From: Rhodocyclaceae bacterium UBA2271
Lineage (GTDB): Bacteria; Pseudomonadota; Gammaproteobacteria; Burkholderiales; Rhodocyclaceae
Direction of reading: 5' to 3'
Assembly (NCBI GenBank): GCA_002347405.1
Contig: DDXB01000030.1
Coordinates: 1 to 43,304, forward strand
DNA: 43,304 bases
Shown here: piece after piece, positions 1-11,355 of the stretch
Layout of the letters: every line of letters starts with the position of its first letter
Numbering within the stretch: position 1 is the first letter of the stretch
Made by a program: the position numbers and the translations under genes
Notes under the pieces: generated by a model
The model's input: the letters and a program-made list of their open reading frames with translations, nothing else
Database searches by the model: none
Told to the model about the DNA's origin: nothing

Positions 1-521
1 TCGGCAATTTCGTCGAGGTCAAGAATTCGACCATCGCGGCGCACTCCAAGGCCAACCATCTCGCCTACATCGGTGACGCCACGGTGGGCAGCCGCGTCAA
101 TGTCGGCGCCGGCACGATTACCTGCAACTACGACGGCGCCAACAAGTATCGGACGGTGATCGAAGACGATGTCTTCATCGGATCGGATACCCAGCTTGTT
201 GCGCCGGTAACGGTCGGACGCGGTGCCACGCTGGGCGCCGGCACCACGCTGACGAAAGATGCGCCGCCCGATGCGTTGACCATCTCGCGACCGAAACAGG
301 TCTCGCTGACGGGCTGGAAGCGTCCGGTCAAGAAAAAGCCAGCAGAGCAACTTCAGTCACAACGCAGTCCCGACGCCGGGCCGCCCCAAGTCGGGACGGC
401 ACGCGCCGGAGGCGCAACCCGCTCCCAAGGCAACGCGGAGCCGCCCGTGACATTCGATCGCAGTGAGCTACCGTCACCCCCCTTCCCCGGGAAGGGGGGG
501 CGGGGGGAAAGGGGAACATAA
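1..521 (+). CDS. glmU: GlmU, bifunctional UDP-GlcNAc pyrophosphorylase / glucosamine-1-phosphate acetyltransferase (3' part)
   Basis: This is the C-terminal part of GlmU, which makes UDP-GlcNAc in the cytoplasm for peptidoglycan and LPS. The 5' part lies outside the window; the first complete codon is at base 3. The visible protein is the left-handed beta-helix acetyltransferase domain, with hexapeptide repeats (VGSRVNVGAGTITCNYDG, VFIGSDTQLVAPVTVG) and the family's usual end, GWKRPVKKK, at bases 309-338. Normal GlmU proteins stop about there. This frame instead stays open for about 60 more residues to a TAA at 519-521. The extra tail is low-complexity and Pro/Gly/Arg-rich, and it coincides with a multi-hairpin repeat element at 367-512, so it looks like translation of an inserted repeat that removed the original stop. 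glmS begins on the next base, giving zero spacing and probable translational coupling. Confidence 0.95.
   Translation, partial: GNFVEVKNSTIAAHSKANHLAYIGDATVGSRVNVGAGTITCNYDGANKYRTVIEDDVFIGSDTQLVAPVTVGRGATLGAGTTLTKDAPPDALTISRPKQVSLTGWKRPVKKKPAEQLQSQRSPDAGPPQVGTARAGGATRSQGNAEPPVTFDRSELPSPPFPGKGGRGERGT
367..512 (+). repeat. Multi-hairpin dispersed repeat, copy 1 (inside the glmU tail)
   Basis: Hairpin A has an 8-bp stem (GTCCCGAC at 367-374, GTCGGGAC at 390-397) around a 15-nt loop, GCCGGGCCGCCCCAA. A middle hairpin has stem GCGCC/GGCGC at 403-407 and 411-415 with a triloop. Hairpin B is a C-run/G-run stem at 477-486 and 490-499. The same loop recurs at 22743, 35559 and 35672, and in a reverse variant near 11491, each with different stems. 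Its right end supplies the G-rich Shine-Dalgarno-like stretch before glmS. Confidence 0.8.
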
Positions 522-2339
522 ATGTGTGGCATCGTCGCGGCAGCAGCTTCCGGCAATATTGTCCCCATGCTTATCGAAGGGCTGAAAAAGCTCGAGTATC
601 GGGGCTACGATTCAGCCGGTCTCGCCCTGCTCAATCCGGCGCTGACGCGCCTGCGCAGTGTCGGCCGGGTTGCCGAACTGGCGACCCAGGCAGCGGGGTT
701 GGTCGCGCAATGCGGCGTCGCCCACACGCGCTGGGCCACGCACGGTGTGCCGAGCGAGCGCAACGCGCACCCGCATGTGTCGACCGGACTGGCGGTGGTG
801 CATAACGGCATCATCGAGAACTATGCCGAAATCAAGCAGGAACTGAGTGCCGCCGGTTACGTCTTCAGTTCCGACACCGACACGGAGGTCATCGCGCATC
901 TGCTGTGCGAAACGCTGCAGTCGGTGCCGGATTTGTTCGAGGCGGTGCGTCAAGCTTCAGCCCGGCTGGTCGGCGCCTACGCCATCGCCGTGTTGCAGGA
1001 GGGCGACGAGCGTGTCGTCGTCACGCGCTACGGCGCGCCGTTGTTGCTCGGGCTTGGCACCGACGGCAACTACGCGGCGTCGGACGCTTCGGCGCTCCTG
1101 CAGGTGACGCGGCGCATGATCTATCTCGAGGAAGGCGACGTCGCAGAACTCCGTCGCGACGGCATCCGCATAGTCGGCGCTGACGGGACGGCGGTCGAGC
1201 GGCCGGTGCATGAGAGCTCGCTCTCGGCCGATGCCGTGGAGCTTGGCGAATATCGCCACTACATGCAGAAGGAAATCTTCGAGCAGCCGCAGGCGCTCGC
1301 CGCCACGCTGGAGATGATCGGCGGCGCGCATGAGCTCTCGCCCAACTTGTTTGGCGTCAGCGCGCCGGAACTGCTGGCCGACGTGAAGTCGGTGCTGATC
1401 ATCGCCTGTGGCACCAGCTATCACGCCGGCCTGGTGGCGCGTTACTGGATCGAGCAAATCGCCGGTCTGCCGTGCAGCGTGGAAGTGGCGAGCGAGTATC
1501 GCTATCGCGTCTCGGTGCCGCATCCACAGCAACTGGTGGTGGCGATTTCACAATCCGGCGAAACCGCCGACACACTGGCGTCGATCCGCCACGCCAAGTC
1601 GCTCGGCATGGGACGCACGCTGGCAATCTGCAATGTGCCCGAATCGGCCATCGTGCGCGAATGCGCGCTGCGCTTCCTGACGCGCGCCGGCCCGGAAATC
1701 GGCGTGGCTTCCACCAAGGCGTTCACCACGCAGCTGGCCACGCTGTTCCTGCTGGCGGCGACGCTGGCGAAACAGGCCGGCCGCCTGACGGTCGAGCGGG
1801 AAGCCGAGTATCTGACGGCGCTGCGCCATCTGCCGGTCGCGGTGCAAAAGGTGCTGACGCTGGAGCCGGAAATTGCCGCCTGGGCGGGACTGTTTGCCGA
1901 CAAGCGGCATGCCCTGTTTCTCGGCCGCGGCCCGCATTACCCGATCGCCCTCGAAGGTGCGCTCAAGCTCAAGGAGATTTCCTACATCCATGCCGAGGCC
2001 TATCCGGCCGGCGAACTCAAGCACGGGCCGCTGGCGCTGGTTGACAAGGACATGCCGGTGATCAGCGTGGCGCCCAATGACAGCTTGCTGGAAAAGCTGA
2101 AATCCAATCTGAAAGAGGTGGCGGCGCGCGGTGGCGAGCTGTATGTGTTTGCCGACGCCGACTCCGCCGTGGAAGCGGAACCCGGGCTGCACGTGCTGCG
2201 CCTGCCCGAGCATTACGGCGCCCTTTCGCCCGTGCTGCACGTCGTGCCGCTGCAACTGCTGGCGTATCATGCCGCTTTAGTTAAAGGCACCGATGTTGAT
2301 AAGCCGCGCAATCTGGCGAAGTCGGTTACTGTCGAATAA
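522..2339 (+). CDS. glmS: Glutamine--fructose-6-phosphate aminotransferase (isomerizing)
   Basis: GlmS makes glucosamine-6-phosphate from fructose-6-phosphate and glutamine, the first committed step to UDP-GlcNAc. It has 605 residues, close to the usual 609. The N-terminus MCGIVAA places the catalytic Cys at position 2, followed by the class II glutaminase domain (HTRWATHG, HNGIIENY). Two SIS sugar-isomerase domains follow (IIACGTSYHAG, SQSGETADT, GVASTKAFTTQ, LGRGPHYPIALEGALKLKE), and the end is the typical DKPRNLAKSVTVE. The start abuts the glmU stop with no spacer. The G-rich stretch AAAGGGG at 508-514, which serves as ribosome binding site, lies at the end of a repeat element. A copy of the 22-25-bp mini-repeat at 1172-1193 encodes VGADGTA in the linker between the glutaminase and SIS domains. 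No leader long enough for a glmS ribozyme is present. Confidence 0.97.
   Translation: MCGIVAAAASGNIVPMLIEGLKKLEYRGYDSAGLALLNPALTRLRSVGRVAELATQAAGLVAQCGVAHTRWATHGVPSERNAHPHVSTGLAVVHNGIIENYAEIKQELSAAGYVFSSDTDTEVIAHLLCETLQSVPDLFEAVRQASARLVGAYAIAVLQEGDERVVVTRYGAPLLLGLGTDGNYAASDASALLQVTRRMIYLEEGDVAELRRDGIRIVGADGTAVERPVHESSLSADAVELGEYRHYMQKEIFEQPQALAATLEMIGGAHELSPNLFGVSAPELLADVKSVLIIACGTSYHAGLVARYWIEQIAGLPCSVEVASEYRYRVSVPHPQQLVVAISQSGETADTLASIRHAKSLGMGRTLAICNVPESAIVRECALRFLTRAGPEIGVASTKAFTTQLATLFLLAATLAKQAGRLTVEREAEYLTALRHLPVAVQKVLTLEPEIAAWAGLFADKRHALFLGRGPHYPIALEGALKLKEISYIHAEAYPAGELKHGPLALVDKDMPVISVAPNDSLLEKLKSNLKEVAARGGELYVFADADSAVEAEPGLHVLRLPEHYGALSPVLHVVPLQLLAYHAALVKGTDVDKPRNLAKSVTVE
1172..1193 (+). 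repeat. Mini-repeat copy 1 (in glmS)
   Basis: GTCGGCGCTGACGGGACGGC preceded by A and followed by G. It shares 22 identical bases with the copy in the racemase gene at 33453-33477. It is read as VGADGTA. Confidence 0.75.
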
Positions 2340-2354
2340 GCAACAGGAAATTCA

Positions 2355-2454
2355 CCACGGAGGGCACGGAGGGCACGGAGGGCACGGAGGGCACGAAGAC
2401 GAAGCTAGGCATTCCTGCAGCGCCTTTCCTCCGTGTTCTCCGTGCCCGCCGTGG
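2355..2454. repeat. CACGGAG-type inverted repeat, copy 1, with four 9-bp tandem units
   Basis: This fills most of the gap between glmS and the EF-G-like gene. The left arm starts CCACGGAGGGCACGGAG and contains four perfect tandem copies of GGAGGGCAC (2359-2394). The right arm ends CTCCGTGCCCGCCGTGG. The two arms are inverted complements about 30-60 nt apart. Related elements lie at 26292, 28890 and 31961. The peptide it would encode (HGGHGGHGG) is not a credible protein. Confidence 0.85.
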
Positions 2455-2494
2455 TTTGAAGCGAGGTTTTCAGGATTTATAAAAGGGAGAAGAC

Positions 2495-4546
2495 ATGCCG
2501 AAATTCCATACCGCCGCAATTCGTGCCGTTGCCCTGGTTGGGCATGGCGGCGCCGGCAAGACCACCTTGGCGGAGGCGCTGTTGCAGCGTGCCGGCGTCA
2601 TCGCCGCGCCGGGCAGCGTCGAAAAGGGCAACACCGTCTGCGATTTCGATGCGCAGGAAAAGGCCGCCGGGCATTCGTTGCAATCGGCGCTGGTGAATTT
2701 CGCCTGGGAAGATGTGCATATCCATCTCGCCGACACGCCAGGTTATCCTGACTTCGCCGGCCAGGCGATGGCCACGCTGGCAGGTGTCGATACTGCCCTG
2801 GTGGTCATCAACGCCCAGACCGGCATCGAGCTGATGGCGGAACGCATGATGCGCGCCGCCACGGCGCGCGGGCTGGCGCGCATGATCGTCATCAACAAGA
2901 TCGATGCCGACAACCTCGATCTGGCCGGCCTGATGGCCGACATCCGCGAGCGCTTCGGCCCGGCCTGCAAATTCCTCGACCTGCCGGCGCCCGATCATCA
3001 ACGGGTTGTCGAAGTGCTGGAGCACGACAGCGGCGAAGCAGACATCGACAGCGTTGCCCATGCCCACCGCGAACTCATCGACCAGCTGGTCGAGGAGGAC
3101 GAAAGCCTGATGGAGCGCTACCTCGAAGACGGCAAGGACCCGACCGCCGACGAACTGCACGCGCCCTTTGAAAAGGCCTTGCGCGAAGGCCACCTGGTTC
3201 CCGTGTTGTTTACATCGGCCAAGACCGGCGCCGGTGTTGACGAGTTGCTGCATGTGCTCGCCAGCCTCGCGCCCAACCCCGCCGAGAGCAATCCGCCGCC
3301 GTTCTACAAGGGCGAGCCTGGCGGCGCCACCGAAGCCTTCCAGCGCGTACCGGATGCCGACAAGCATGTGCTGGCGCACGTCTTCAAGGTCATCGTCGAT
3401 CCCTACATGGGCAAGGTCTGTGTGTTCCGCGTGCATCAGGGGACGATCCGCAAGGACGCGCAACTTTTCATCGGCGATGGCAAGCGCCCGGTCAAGGTCG
3501 GCCACCTCTACCAGTTGCAGGGCAAGGACTATGTCGAGGTGGATGTGTTGCTGCCGGGCGACCTCGGCGCGGTCGCCAAGATCGAAGAGATCGAGTTCGA
3601 TGCCGTATTGCACGATTCGCACGATGAAGATCACATCCACCTGAAGCCGCTCGAGTTCCCCAAGCCGATGCAGGGCCTGGCGGTCGAGACGCAGAAGAAG
3701 GGCGACGAGCAGCGCCTGTTCGAAATCCTGCGCAAACTCGAAGCCGAAGATCCCTGTTTCAAGGTGGAACGGCACCCGACCACGCACGAAACGGTCATAT
3801 TCGGTTTGGGCGAGATGCATCTGCGCACCAAGCTGGACCGCATGTCCAGCCAGTACAAGCTGGAACTGGACACCAAGCTGCCGCAAATTCCCTTCCGCGA
3901 GACCATCACGAAGGGCGCCGAAGGCCACTGCCGGCACAAGAAGCAATCCGGTGGTGCCGGTCAGTTCGGCGAGGTCTATCTGAGAATAGAGCCGCGCGAG
4001 CGTGGCGCCGGTTTCGAATTCGTGGACAGCGTCAAGGGCGGCGTGATTCCCGGCGTCTTCATGCCCGCAGTCGAAAAGGGGGTGCTGCAGGCGTTGGCCG
4101 ATGGCGTGGTGGCCGGCCATCCGGTCGAGGATCTGCGCGTCACCGTCTATGACGGCAAGACCCATCCGGTCGATGGCAAGGAAATCGCGTTTGTCATGGC
4201 CGGCAAGAAAGCCACCATCGCCGCCATCCGGGCGGCTGCCCCGGTGGTGCTGGAGCCCATTGTCAGCATCGAGGTGGATGTGCATGAGGACGAGATGGGC
4301 GACATTGCCGGCGATCTGTCGAGCCGGCGCGGCCACGTTACCGGCACCCTGCCGCGCGGTCCCGGTCGCGTCGCCGTCAGCGGCGAAGTGCCGCTCGCCG
4401 AGATCAGCGATTACGCCTCACGGCTCAAGTCGATGACCGGCGGACGGGGCAGCTACAACATCGAGTTTGCGCGTTATGCCCAAATGCCGCCGCTGATCCA
4501 GCAACAGCTGGCGGCTTCTTTCAAACTGAAGGAAGACGAGGAGTAA
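2495..4546 (+). CDS. Elongation factor G-like translational GTPase (EF-G2 type)
   Basis: A 683-residue EF-G paralogue of the branch that carries GHGGAGKTT as its P-loop (residues 16-24), unlike canonical EF-G. DTPG starts at D80 (switch II) and NKID is at 134-137. An SAK G5 motif and the EF-G domains II-V follow, with the RRG-containing stretch in domain IV/V and a C-terminal end LKEDEE. Canonical EF-G promotes translocation and ribosome recycling; the role of this paralogue is not settled, so no symbol is given. The start is supported by AAGGGAGAAG just upstream. It is separated from glmS by a repeat-filled gap, so operon membership with glmS is uncertain. It is not next to the rpsL-rpsG-fusA-tuf cluster, which fits a paralogue rather than the housekeeping gene. 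Confidence 0.9.
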   Translation: MPKFHTAAIRAVALVGHGGAGKTTLAEALLQRAGVIAAPGSVEKGNTVCDFDAQEKAAGHSLQSALVNFAWEDVHIHLADTPGYPDFAGQAMATLAGVDTALVVINAQTGIELMAERMMRAATARGLARMIVINKIDADNLDLAGLMADIRERFGPACKFLDLPAPDHQRVVEVLEHDSGEADIDSVAHAHRELIDQLVEEDESLMERYLEDGKDPTADELHAPFEKALREGHLVPVLFTSAKTGAGVDELLHVLASLAPNPAESNPPPFYKGEPGGATEAFQRVPDADKHVLAHVFKVIVDPYMGKVCVFRVHQGTIRKDAQLFIGDGKRPVKVGHLYQLQGKDYVEVDVLLPGDLGAVAKIEEIEFDAVLHDSHDEDHIHLKPLEFPKPMQGLAVETQKKGDEQRLFEILRKLEAEDPCFKVERHPTTHETVIFGLGEMHLRTKLDRMSSQYKLELDTKLPQIPFRETITKGAEGHCRHKKQSGGAGQFGEVYLRIEPRERGAGFEFVDSVKGGVIPGVFMPAVEKGVLQALADGVVAGHPVEDLRVTVYDGKTHPVDGKEIAFVMAGKKATIAAIRAAAPVVLEPIVSIEVDVHEDEMGDIAGDLSSRRGHVTGTLPRGPGRVAVSGEVPLAEISDYASRLKSMTGGRGSYNIEFARYAQMPPLIQQQLAASFKLKEDEE

Positions 4547-4576
4547 GGGGACGGGAAGCGGGACCGCCTGACGAAT

Positions 4577-4605
4577 TTGCGGCCAGACTGATTAGCTCCT
4601 ACAAT
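4577..4605 (+). promoter_or_regulatory. Possible sigma-70 promoter of the copper efflux operon
   Basis: TTGCGG at 4577-4582, a 17-nt spacer and TACAAT at 4600-4605. The -10 is good (5 of 6) and the -35 poor (3 of 6). The predicted start of transcription falls within a few bases of the ATG at 4615. No clear CueR or CopR box was seen. Confidence 0.35.
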
Positions 4606-4614
4606 GGCTGCACC

Positions 4615-4983
4615 ATGCGTCGCTACAAGAGCTTTCTGCTGATCCTGATGGCCCTGTGGCTGCCCCTGCAAGCGGCAGCCGCGGTGGCCATGCCGTTCTG
4701 CCGCCATGCGGCGCAACAGCCGCTGCAGGCCGCGGCGCTGCAGTCCCCCGAACATTGCCATGAGCATGCCGGCAATGCGGCCGGTCCGGACGACGGCGCC
4801 GGGTCCGGCGACCTGGTTTGCGACAATTGCGAAATGTGTCACCTGGCCAGTGCCACTTACATTCCTTCCGCGGCCGTGGTTTTACCGCCTCCCGTGGCCA
4901 GCGCCCTGGTCGGGGAACCGGTGCTAGTTGCCAGTAATCACATCGCCGAACCTCCGCAGCATCCCCCCAGACGCTTGAGCTGA
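4615..4983 (+). CDS. Small secreted Cys/His-rich protein, first gene of the copper efflux operon
   Basis: A 122-residue protein that I do not recognise by name. It begins with a clear signal peptide (MRRYKSFLLILMALWLPLQ then Ala-rich). The mature part has His and Cys clusters suited to binding soft metals: FCRHAA, EHCHEHAG and CDNCEMCHLA. The rest is Ala/Pro-rich and ends without a membrane segment. It lies just upstream of a CusF-like gene and the three RND efflux genes on the same strand, so a periplasmic metal-binding or sensing role is a reasonable inference. Similar short Cys/His proteins (for example DUF2946-type) often precede heavy-metal RND operons. No Shine-Dalgarno precedes the ATG, and a possible -10 lies only 9 nt upstream, so the message may have almost no leader. 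Confidence 0.75.
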   Translation: MRRYKSFLLILMALWLPLQAAAAVAMPFCRHAAQQPLQAAALQSPEHCHEHAGNAAGPDDGAGSGDLVCDNCEMCHLASATYIPSAAVVLPPPVASALVGEPVLVASNHIAEPPQHPPRRLS

Positions 4984-5024
4984 AACAGGACCGGCATACG
5001 CCGGGCTCTTCGCGCTGGCCGCCG

Positions 5025-5039
5025 TCACCCTGCGGGTGA
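5025..5039 (+). terminator. Short hairpin between the first two copper genes
   Basis: TCACCC (5025-5030), loop TGC, GGGTGA (5034-5039), followed by TTTC. The stem is short and there is no real U-tract, so it may act as a weak attenuator or processing site rather than a terminator. Confidence 0.25.
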
Positions 5040-5096
5040 TTTCATGGCAGCAGCGCCGACTTTCAGTTCGCTCATTCGTCATTTTGGAGGTTCTCC

Positions 5097-5408
5097 ATGA
5101 AAGCAGTACTGCGTGCGTTCGCCTGGCTGGCCCTGGCGGCCAGCCTTGTTCTCCCCCTTTCCGTTCACGCTGCCGATAAAGTCGCCCTCACCGAGGGCAC
5201 AGTCAAGAGAATCGACGCTGCCAGCAACCGCATCATGCTGGCGCACGGCCCGATTGAAAATCTGTTCATGCCGCCGATGACCATGATGTTCAATGTCAAG
5301 GATGCGGCCATGCTCAAAAAGGTAAAGGACGGCGACAAAGTGCTGTTCCGCGCCGAAGATGATGTCAAGGGCGGCTACGTCATTGTCAGTATCCAAGTAG
5401 TCAAGTAG
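5097..5408 (+). CDS. CusF-like periplasmic copper-binding protein
   Basis: A 103-residue exported protein with a signal peptide (cleavage likely after VHA, about residue 25), followed by one CusF-type OB-fold domain. In E. coli CusF, Cu(I) or Ag(I) is held by one His and two Met with a capping Trp. Here the His is H50 and the Met pair is M61/M63 in MTM. The position matching the Trp holds Met (M58, in FMPPMTM), so the site could have an all-thioether ligand set. A strong GGAGG lies before the ATG. The TolC-type gene follows after 5 nt. A second CusF domain, with its Trp intact, is fused to CusB in the same operon. Confidence 0.88.
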   Translation: MKAVLRAFAWLALAASLVLPLSVHAADKVALTEGTVKRIDAASNRIMLAHGPIENLFMPPMTMMFNVKDAAMLKKVKDGDKVLFRAEDDVKGGYVIVSIQVVK

Positions 5409-5413
5409 TCGTC

Positions 5414-6694
5414 ATGAAACCCCTGCCACTGCTGTTGGCGGCGGCGCTTGCCGTCGCCGGCGGGCTGCCGGCCATCTCCACTGCTGCTGATGAAAAACTC
5501 ATCGGGGGCAGTGTCGAGAGCCTGCTGGTTTTTGCCCGCGAACAACACCCCGAATTCGCTGCCATGCGCTCCGAAGCCGACGCGGCTGCCGAGCGCGTGG
5601 GTCCTGCGGGAGCACTGCCCGACCCCGGATTCCGCTTCGAGCTTCGTGACTTCACCAACGAGATGAGCGGCGGCAGCCCCAACCTGTTGCCGGCGCGCGT
5701 CGGCAGCGCTAAGTACACGCTGACACAATCCCTGCCGTGGTATGGCAAGCGTGATCTGCGGCGCGAAGTTGCCGCCGCCGGCGCCGACGCCGCGGCAGGC
5801 CAGGTGCGCGCGACATGGACGGAACTGGCCATGCGCATCAAGCAGACCTATGCGCAGCATCACGTCTATCTGCATACCCTGCGCCTGATGGGCGAGAACC
5901 TTGATTTGCTGCAGCGCCTCGGCGATATCGCCCAGATGCGTTATGCCAGTGGACTGGCGCAGCAACAGGATGTGATTCGCGCCCAGACCGAGCGGGCGAT
6001 GCTGCAAAGTGACATGGTGATGCTGGAAGGCGAGAGCGCCCAGGCCGTCGCGCGCATGCGCAGCCTGCTGGGGCGTCCGTCCAACGACATCCGGCTGCGC
6101 CCCCCGGAAAAGCTGCGGCCGATGCCGGCTGTCGCGACACTCGATTTCACCGCACTGGAAGCGCGGCTGCTGGCGAACAATCCGCAGCTGGCCATGGCGG
6201 CATCGCGCATTACTGCCGCCGACAAGGAACGCGACCTGACCTATCGCAATCGCTATCCCGATGTGATGCTGGGGCTGTCACCGGTGCAGACGCGCTCACG
6301 GGTGAGTGAGTGGGAGTTGATGGTGGAGATCAACATTCCCTTGCAGCAGGAAAGTCGGCGTGCGCAGGAGCGCGAGTCGGAACGCATGCTCGAAGCGGCC
6401 AAGTTGCGTCGCGCCGCGACGCTCAATCAGGCGCTGGCCGAACTGGGCGAGGCACTGGCAGGCCTAGAGGCGGCGCAGCGGGTCGAAACGGTATCGACCA
6501 CCAGCCTGTTGCCGCAGGCCGAACTGATGCTGCAATCGGCACTTGCCGGCTATGAGACCGGCAAGGCCGAGTTCTTCATGGTGCTGGAAGCGCAACGGCA
6601 GATTCGTCGCACCCAGCAGGACCTGATAAGGGCGCGCGGCGATCAGCAGCTGCGCCTGGCGGAAATCGAACGATTGATCGGAGAAGAACTGTGA
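5414..6694 (+). CDS. TolC-family outer membrane efflux protein (CusC/CzcC type)
   Basis: A 426-residue outer membrane channel of the tripartite efflux pump. It starts with a signal peptide (about residues 1-25, cut near STA-ADEK) with no lipobox Cys, so unlike E. coli CusC it is not obviously lipidated. Two repeated outer-membrane-efflux units follow, rich in heptad-like Ala/Leu/Glu helices, including YTLTQSLPWYGKRDLR and the YETGKAEFFMVLEAQRQ stretch near the end. The short length resembles CzcC/CusC-like proteins of metal systems. The gene starts 5 nt after the CusF-like gene, and its TGA overlaps the GTG of cusB by 4 nt (GTGA), so the two are translationally coupled. Confidence 0.92.
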   Translation: MKPLPLLLAAALAVAGGLPAISTAADEKLIGGSVESLLVFAREQHPEFAAMRSEADAAAERVGPAGALPDPGFRFELRDFTNEMSGGSPNLLPARVGSAKYTLTQSLPWYGKRDLRREVAAAGADAAAGQVRATWTELAMRIKQTYAQHHVYLHTLRLMGENLDLLQRLGDIAQMRYASGLAQQQDVIRAQTERAMLQSDMVMLEGESAQAVARMRSLLGRPSNDIRLRPPEKLRPMPAVATLDFTALEARLLANNPQLAMAASRITAADKERDLTYRNRYPDVMLGLSPVQTRSRVSEWELMVEINIPLQQESRRAQERESERMLEAAKLRRAATLNQALAELGEALAGLEAAQRVETVSTTSLLPQAELMLQSALAGYETGKAEFFMVLEAQRQIRRTQQDLIRARGDQQLRLAEIERLIGEEL

Positions 6695-8181
6695 GCTCTG
6701 GAAAAATAATAGTCGTTGCACTGGTGGTGGCCATTGCCGGCGCTGCCGGCTACTGGGCCGGTGGCCAGGCAAAAGTCGGCGTTGGCGAGACGGCGAGTGC
6801 CGATGCCGCCGCCGCGCCGGGCGGGAAAAAACTGTTGTATTACCGCAATCCGATGGGCCTGCCCGATACCTCGCCGACGCCCAAGAAGGACTCGATGGGC
6901 ATGGATTACATCGCCGTGTATGAGGGCGAGGATGACGCGGGCGGCACCGAGGTGAAAATCAGCACCGCCAAGGTGCAGAAGCTTGGCGTGCGCGTCGAGG
7001 CGGCGAGCCTGCGCGAATTGTCGCGGCCGATACGCGCGGCCGGACGTGTCGAGGTTGACGAGCGGCGTTTGCACACCATTTCGTCAAAATTCGAAGGCTG
7101 GATCGAACAACTGCACGTCAATTCCACCGGTCAGCCGGTCGGTCGTGGTCAGGCGCTGTTCGAGGCGTATAGCCCCGAGCTAGTGTCGGCGCAGCGCGAA
7201 TATCAGGTTGCGGCGCAGGGTCTGGTTGCGCTCAAGGATGCCTCTCCGGAAGCTCAGGCGTCAATGCGGCGCATTGCCGAGGCGGCACTGACCCGATTGC
7301 GGAATTGGGACATCTCGGCGGAACAGATCGAGCGACTGGCGGGAGGAGGCGAGGCTAGGCGCACCCTGACGTTCCGCGCACCGGCAAGCGGCATTGTGCT
7401 GGAGAAGAGGGCGATTGCCGGCATGCGCTTCATGCCGGGCGAGATGCTCTACCAGATCGCCGACATCAGCAGCATCTGGGTGCTGGCCGACGTCTTTGAA
7501 CGGGACATTGGCACGCTGAAGGTGGGACAGAAGGTCAATGTGGCGATCACCGCTTATCCCGACAAAGTGTTCGCTGGCAAGATCGCCTACATCTATCCGA
7601 CCCTCAATGCCGTGACGCGCACGGTGCCGATCCGCGTCGAACTGCCGAATCCTGGCGGCTTGCTGAAGCCGGCGATGTATGCCGCCGTGGAAGTCGGCGC
7701 CGGCAACACGGCGAAGGTCGTTGCCGTACCGCTCGCGGCGGTAATCGACAGCGGCACGCGCCAGACGGTGCTGGTGCAGAAGGAGGAAGGCCGTTTCGAA
7801 CCCCGCGAGGTGAAGCTCGGCTTGCGCGGCGACGATTACGTCGAGGTGAAGGAGGGCGTGAAAGAGGGCGAGCAGGTGGTGGTGGCCGCCAACTTCCTGA
7901 TCGATTCCGAGAGCAACCTGAAAGCCGCCCTGGGTGGCATGCAAGAGAAGCCAGCCGTCAGTCACCACGCAGTCGGCATCCTCGACAGCATCGAGCCGGA
8001 CGGATCGGTGATGGTCACGCACGAGCCCGTGCCTAGTCTGCAATGGCCGAAGATGACCATGGAATTCGTGCCGGCGAATGCCGCGCTCGTCGCCAGGCTC
8101 AAGCCGGGCGCCGCCATCCATTTCGAGTTCGTCGAGAGGAAGCCCGGCGAGTGGGTCATCACCAAGCTCGAGGCGCACTGA
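6691..8181 (+). CDS. cusB: CusB-type RND periplasmic adaptor with N-terminal metal-binding and C-terminal CusF domains
   Basis: A 496-residue membrane fusion protein linking CusA to the outer membrane channel. It has an N-terminal membrane anchor (residues 6-24), then a heavy-metal-binding segment, YYRNPMGLPDTSPTPKKDS followed by MGMDY, typical of copper/silver adaptors. The lipoyl/barrel-sandwich and beta-barrel domains of CusB come next. The last 70 or so residues are a CusF domain with W452, M455 and M457 in WPKMTM, so the chaperone is fused to the adaptor, as described for SilB of Cupriavidus. The start codon is GTG. A mini-repeat copy at 6771-6795 encodes KVGVGETA, just after the anchor. 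The stop is followed after one base by the cusA ATG. Confidence 0.94.
   Translation: MSSGKIIVVALVVAIAGAAGYWAGGQAKVGVGETASADAAAAPGGKKLLYYRNPMGLPDTSPTPKKDSMGMDYIAVYEGEDDAGGTEVKISTAKVQKLGVRVEAASLRELSRPIRAAGRVEVDERRLHTISSKFEGWIEQLHVNSTGQPVGRGQALFEAYSPELVSAQREYQVAAQGLVALKDASPEAQASMRRIAEAALTRLRNWDISAEQIERLAGGGEARRTLTFRAPASGIVLEKRAIAGMRFMPGEMLYQIADISSIWVLADVFERDIGTLKVGQKVNVAITAYPDKVFAGKIAYIYPTLNAVTRTVPIRVELPNPGGLLKPAMYAAVEVGAGNTAKVVAVPLAAVIDSGTRQTVLVQKEEGRFEPREVKLGLRGDDYVEVKEGVKEGEQVVVAANFLIDSESNLKAALGGMQEKPAVSHHAVGILDSIEPDGSVMVTHEPVPSLQWPKMTMEFVPANAALVARLKPGAAIHFEFVERKPGEWVITKLEAH
6771..6795 (+). repeat. Mini-repeat copy 2 (in cusB, diverged)
   Basis: GTCGGCGTTGGCGAGACGGC preceded by AAAA and followed by G. 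It differs from the consensus at two positions and sits in the linker after the membrane anchor. Confidence 0.6.
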
Positions 8182-8182
8182 C

Positions 8183-11329
<3,147 letters not shown>

Positions 11330-11355
11330 GGCGGGCGGGGCGCGCAGGGATGCGT

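Noticed and set aside
522..700. glmS ribozyme
   Set aside because: glmS begins directly at the glmU stop, so there is no leader for one, and such ribozymes belong to Gram-positive bacteria.
2293..2751. 152-residue plus-strand frame with HGGHGGHGGHGG
   Set aside because: It is translation of the intergenic CACGGAG repeat and an alternative frame of the EF-G-like gene; a well-known kind of artefact.
2477..4336. 619-residue minus-strand frame antisense to the EF-G-like gene
   Set aside because: No domain is recognisable and the sense gene has all G motifs; GC-rich third positions keep the antisense frame open.
5048..5061. Tenth mini-repeat copy
   Set aside because: Only 14 bases (GCAGCGCCGACTTT on the plus strand) match the left half; too short to count.
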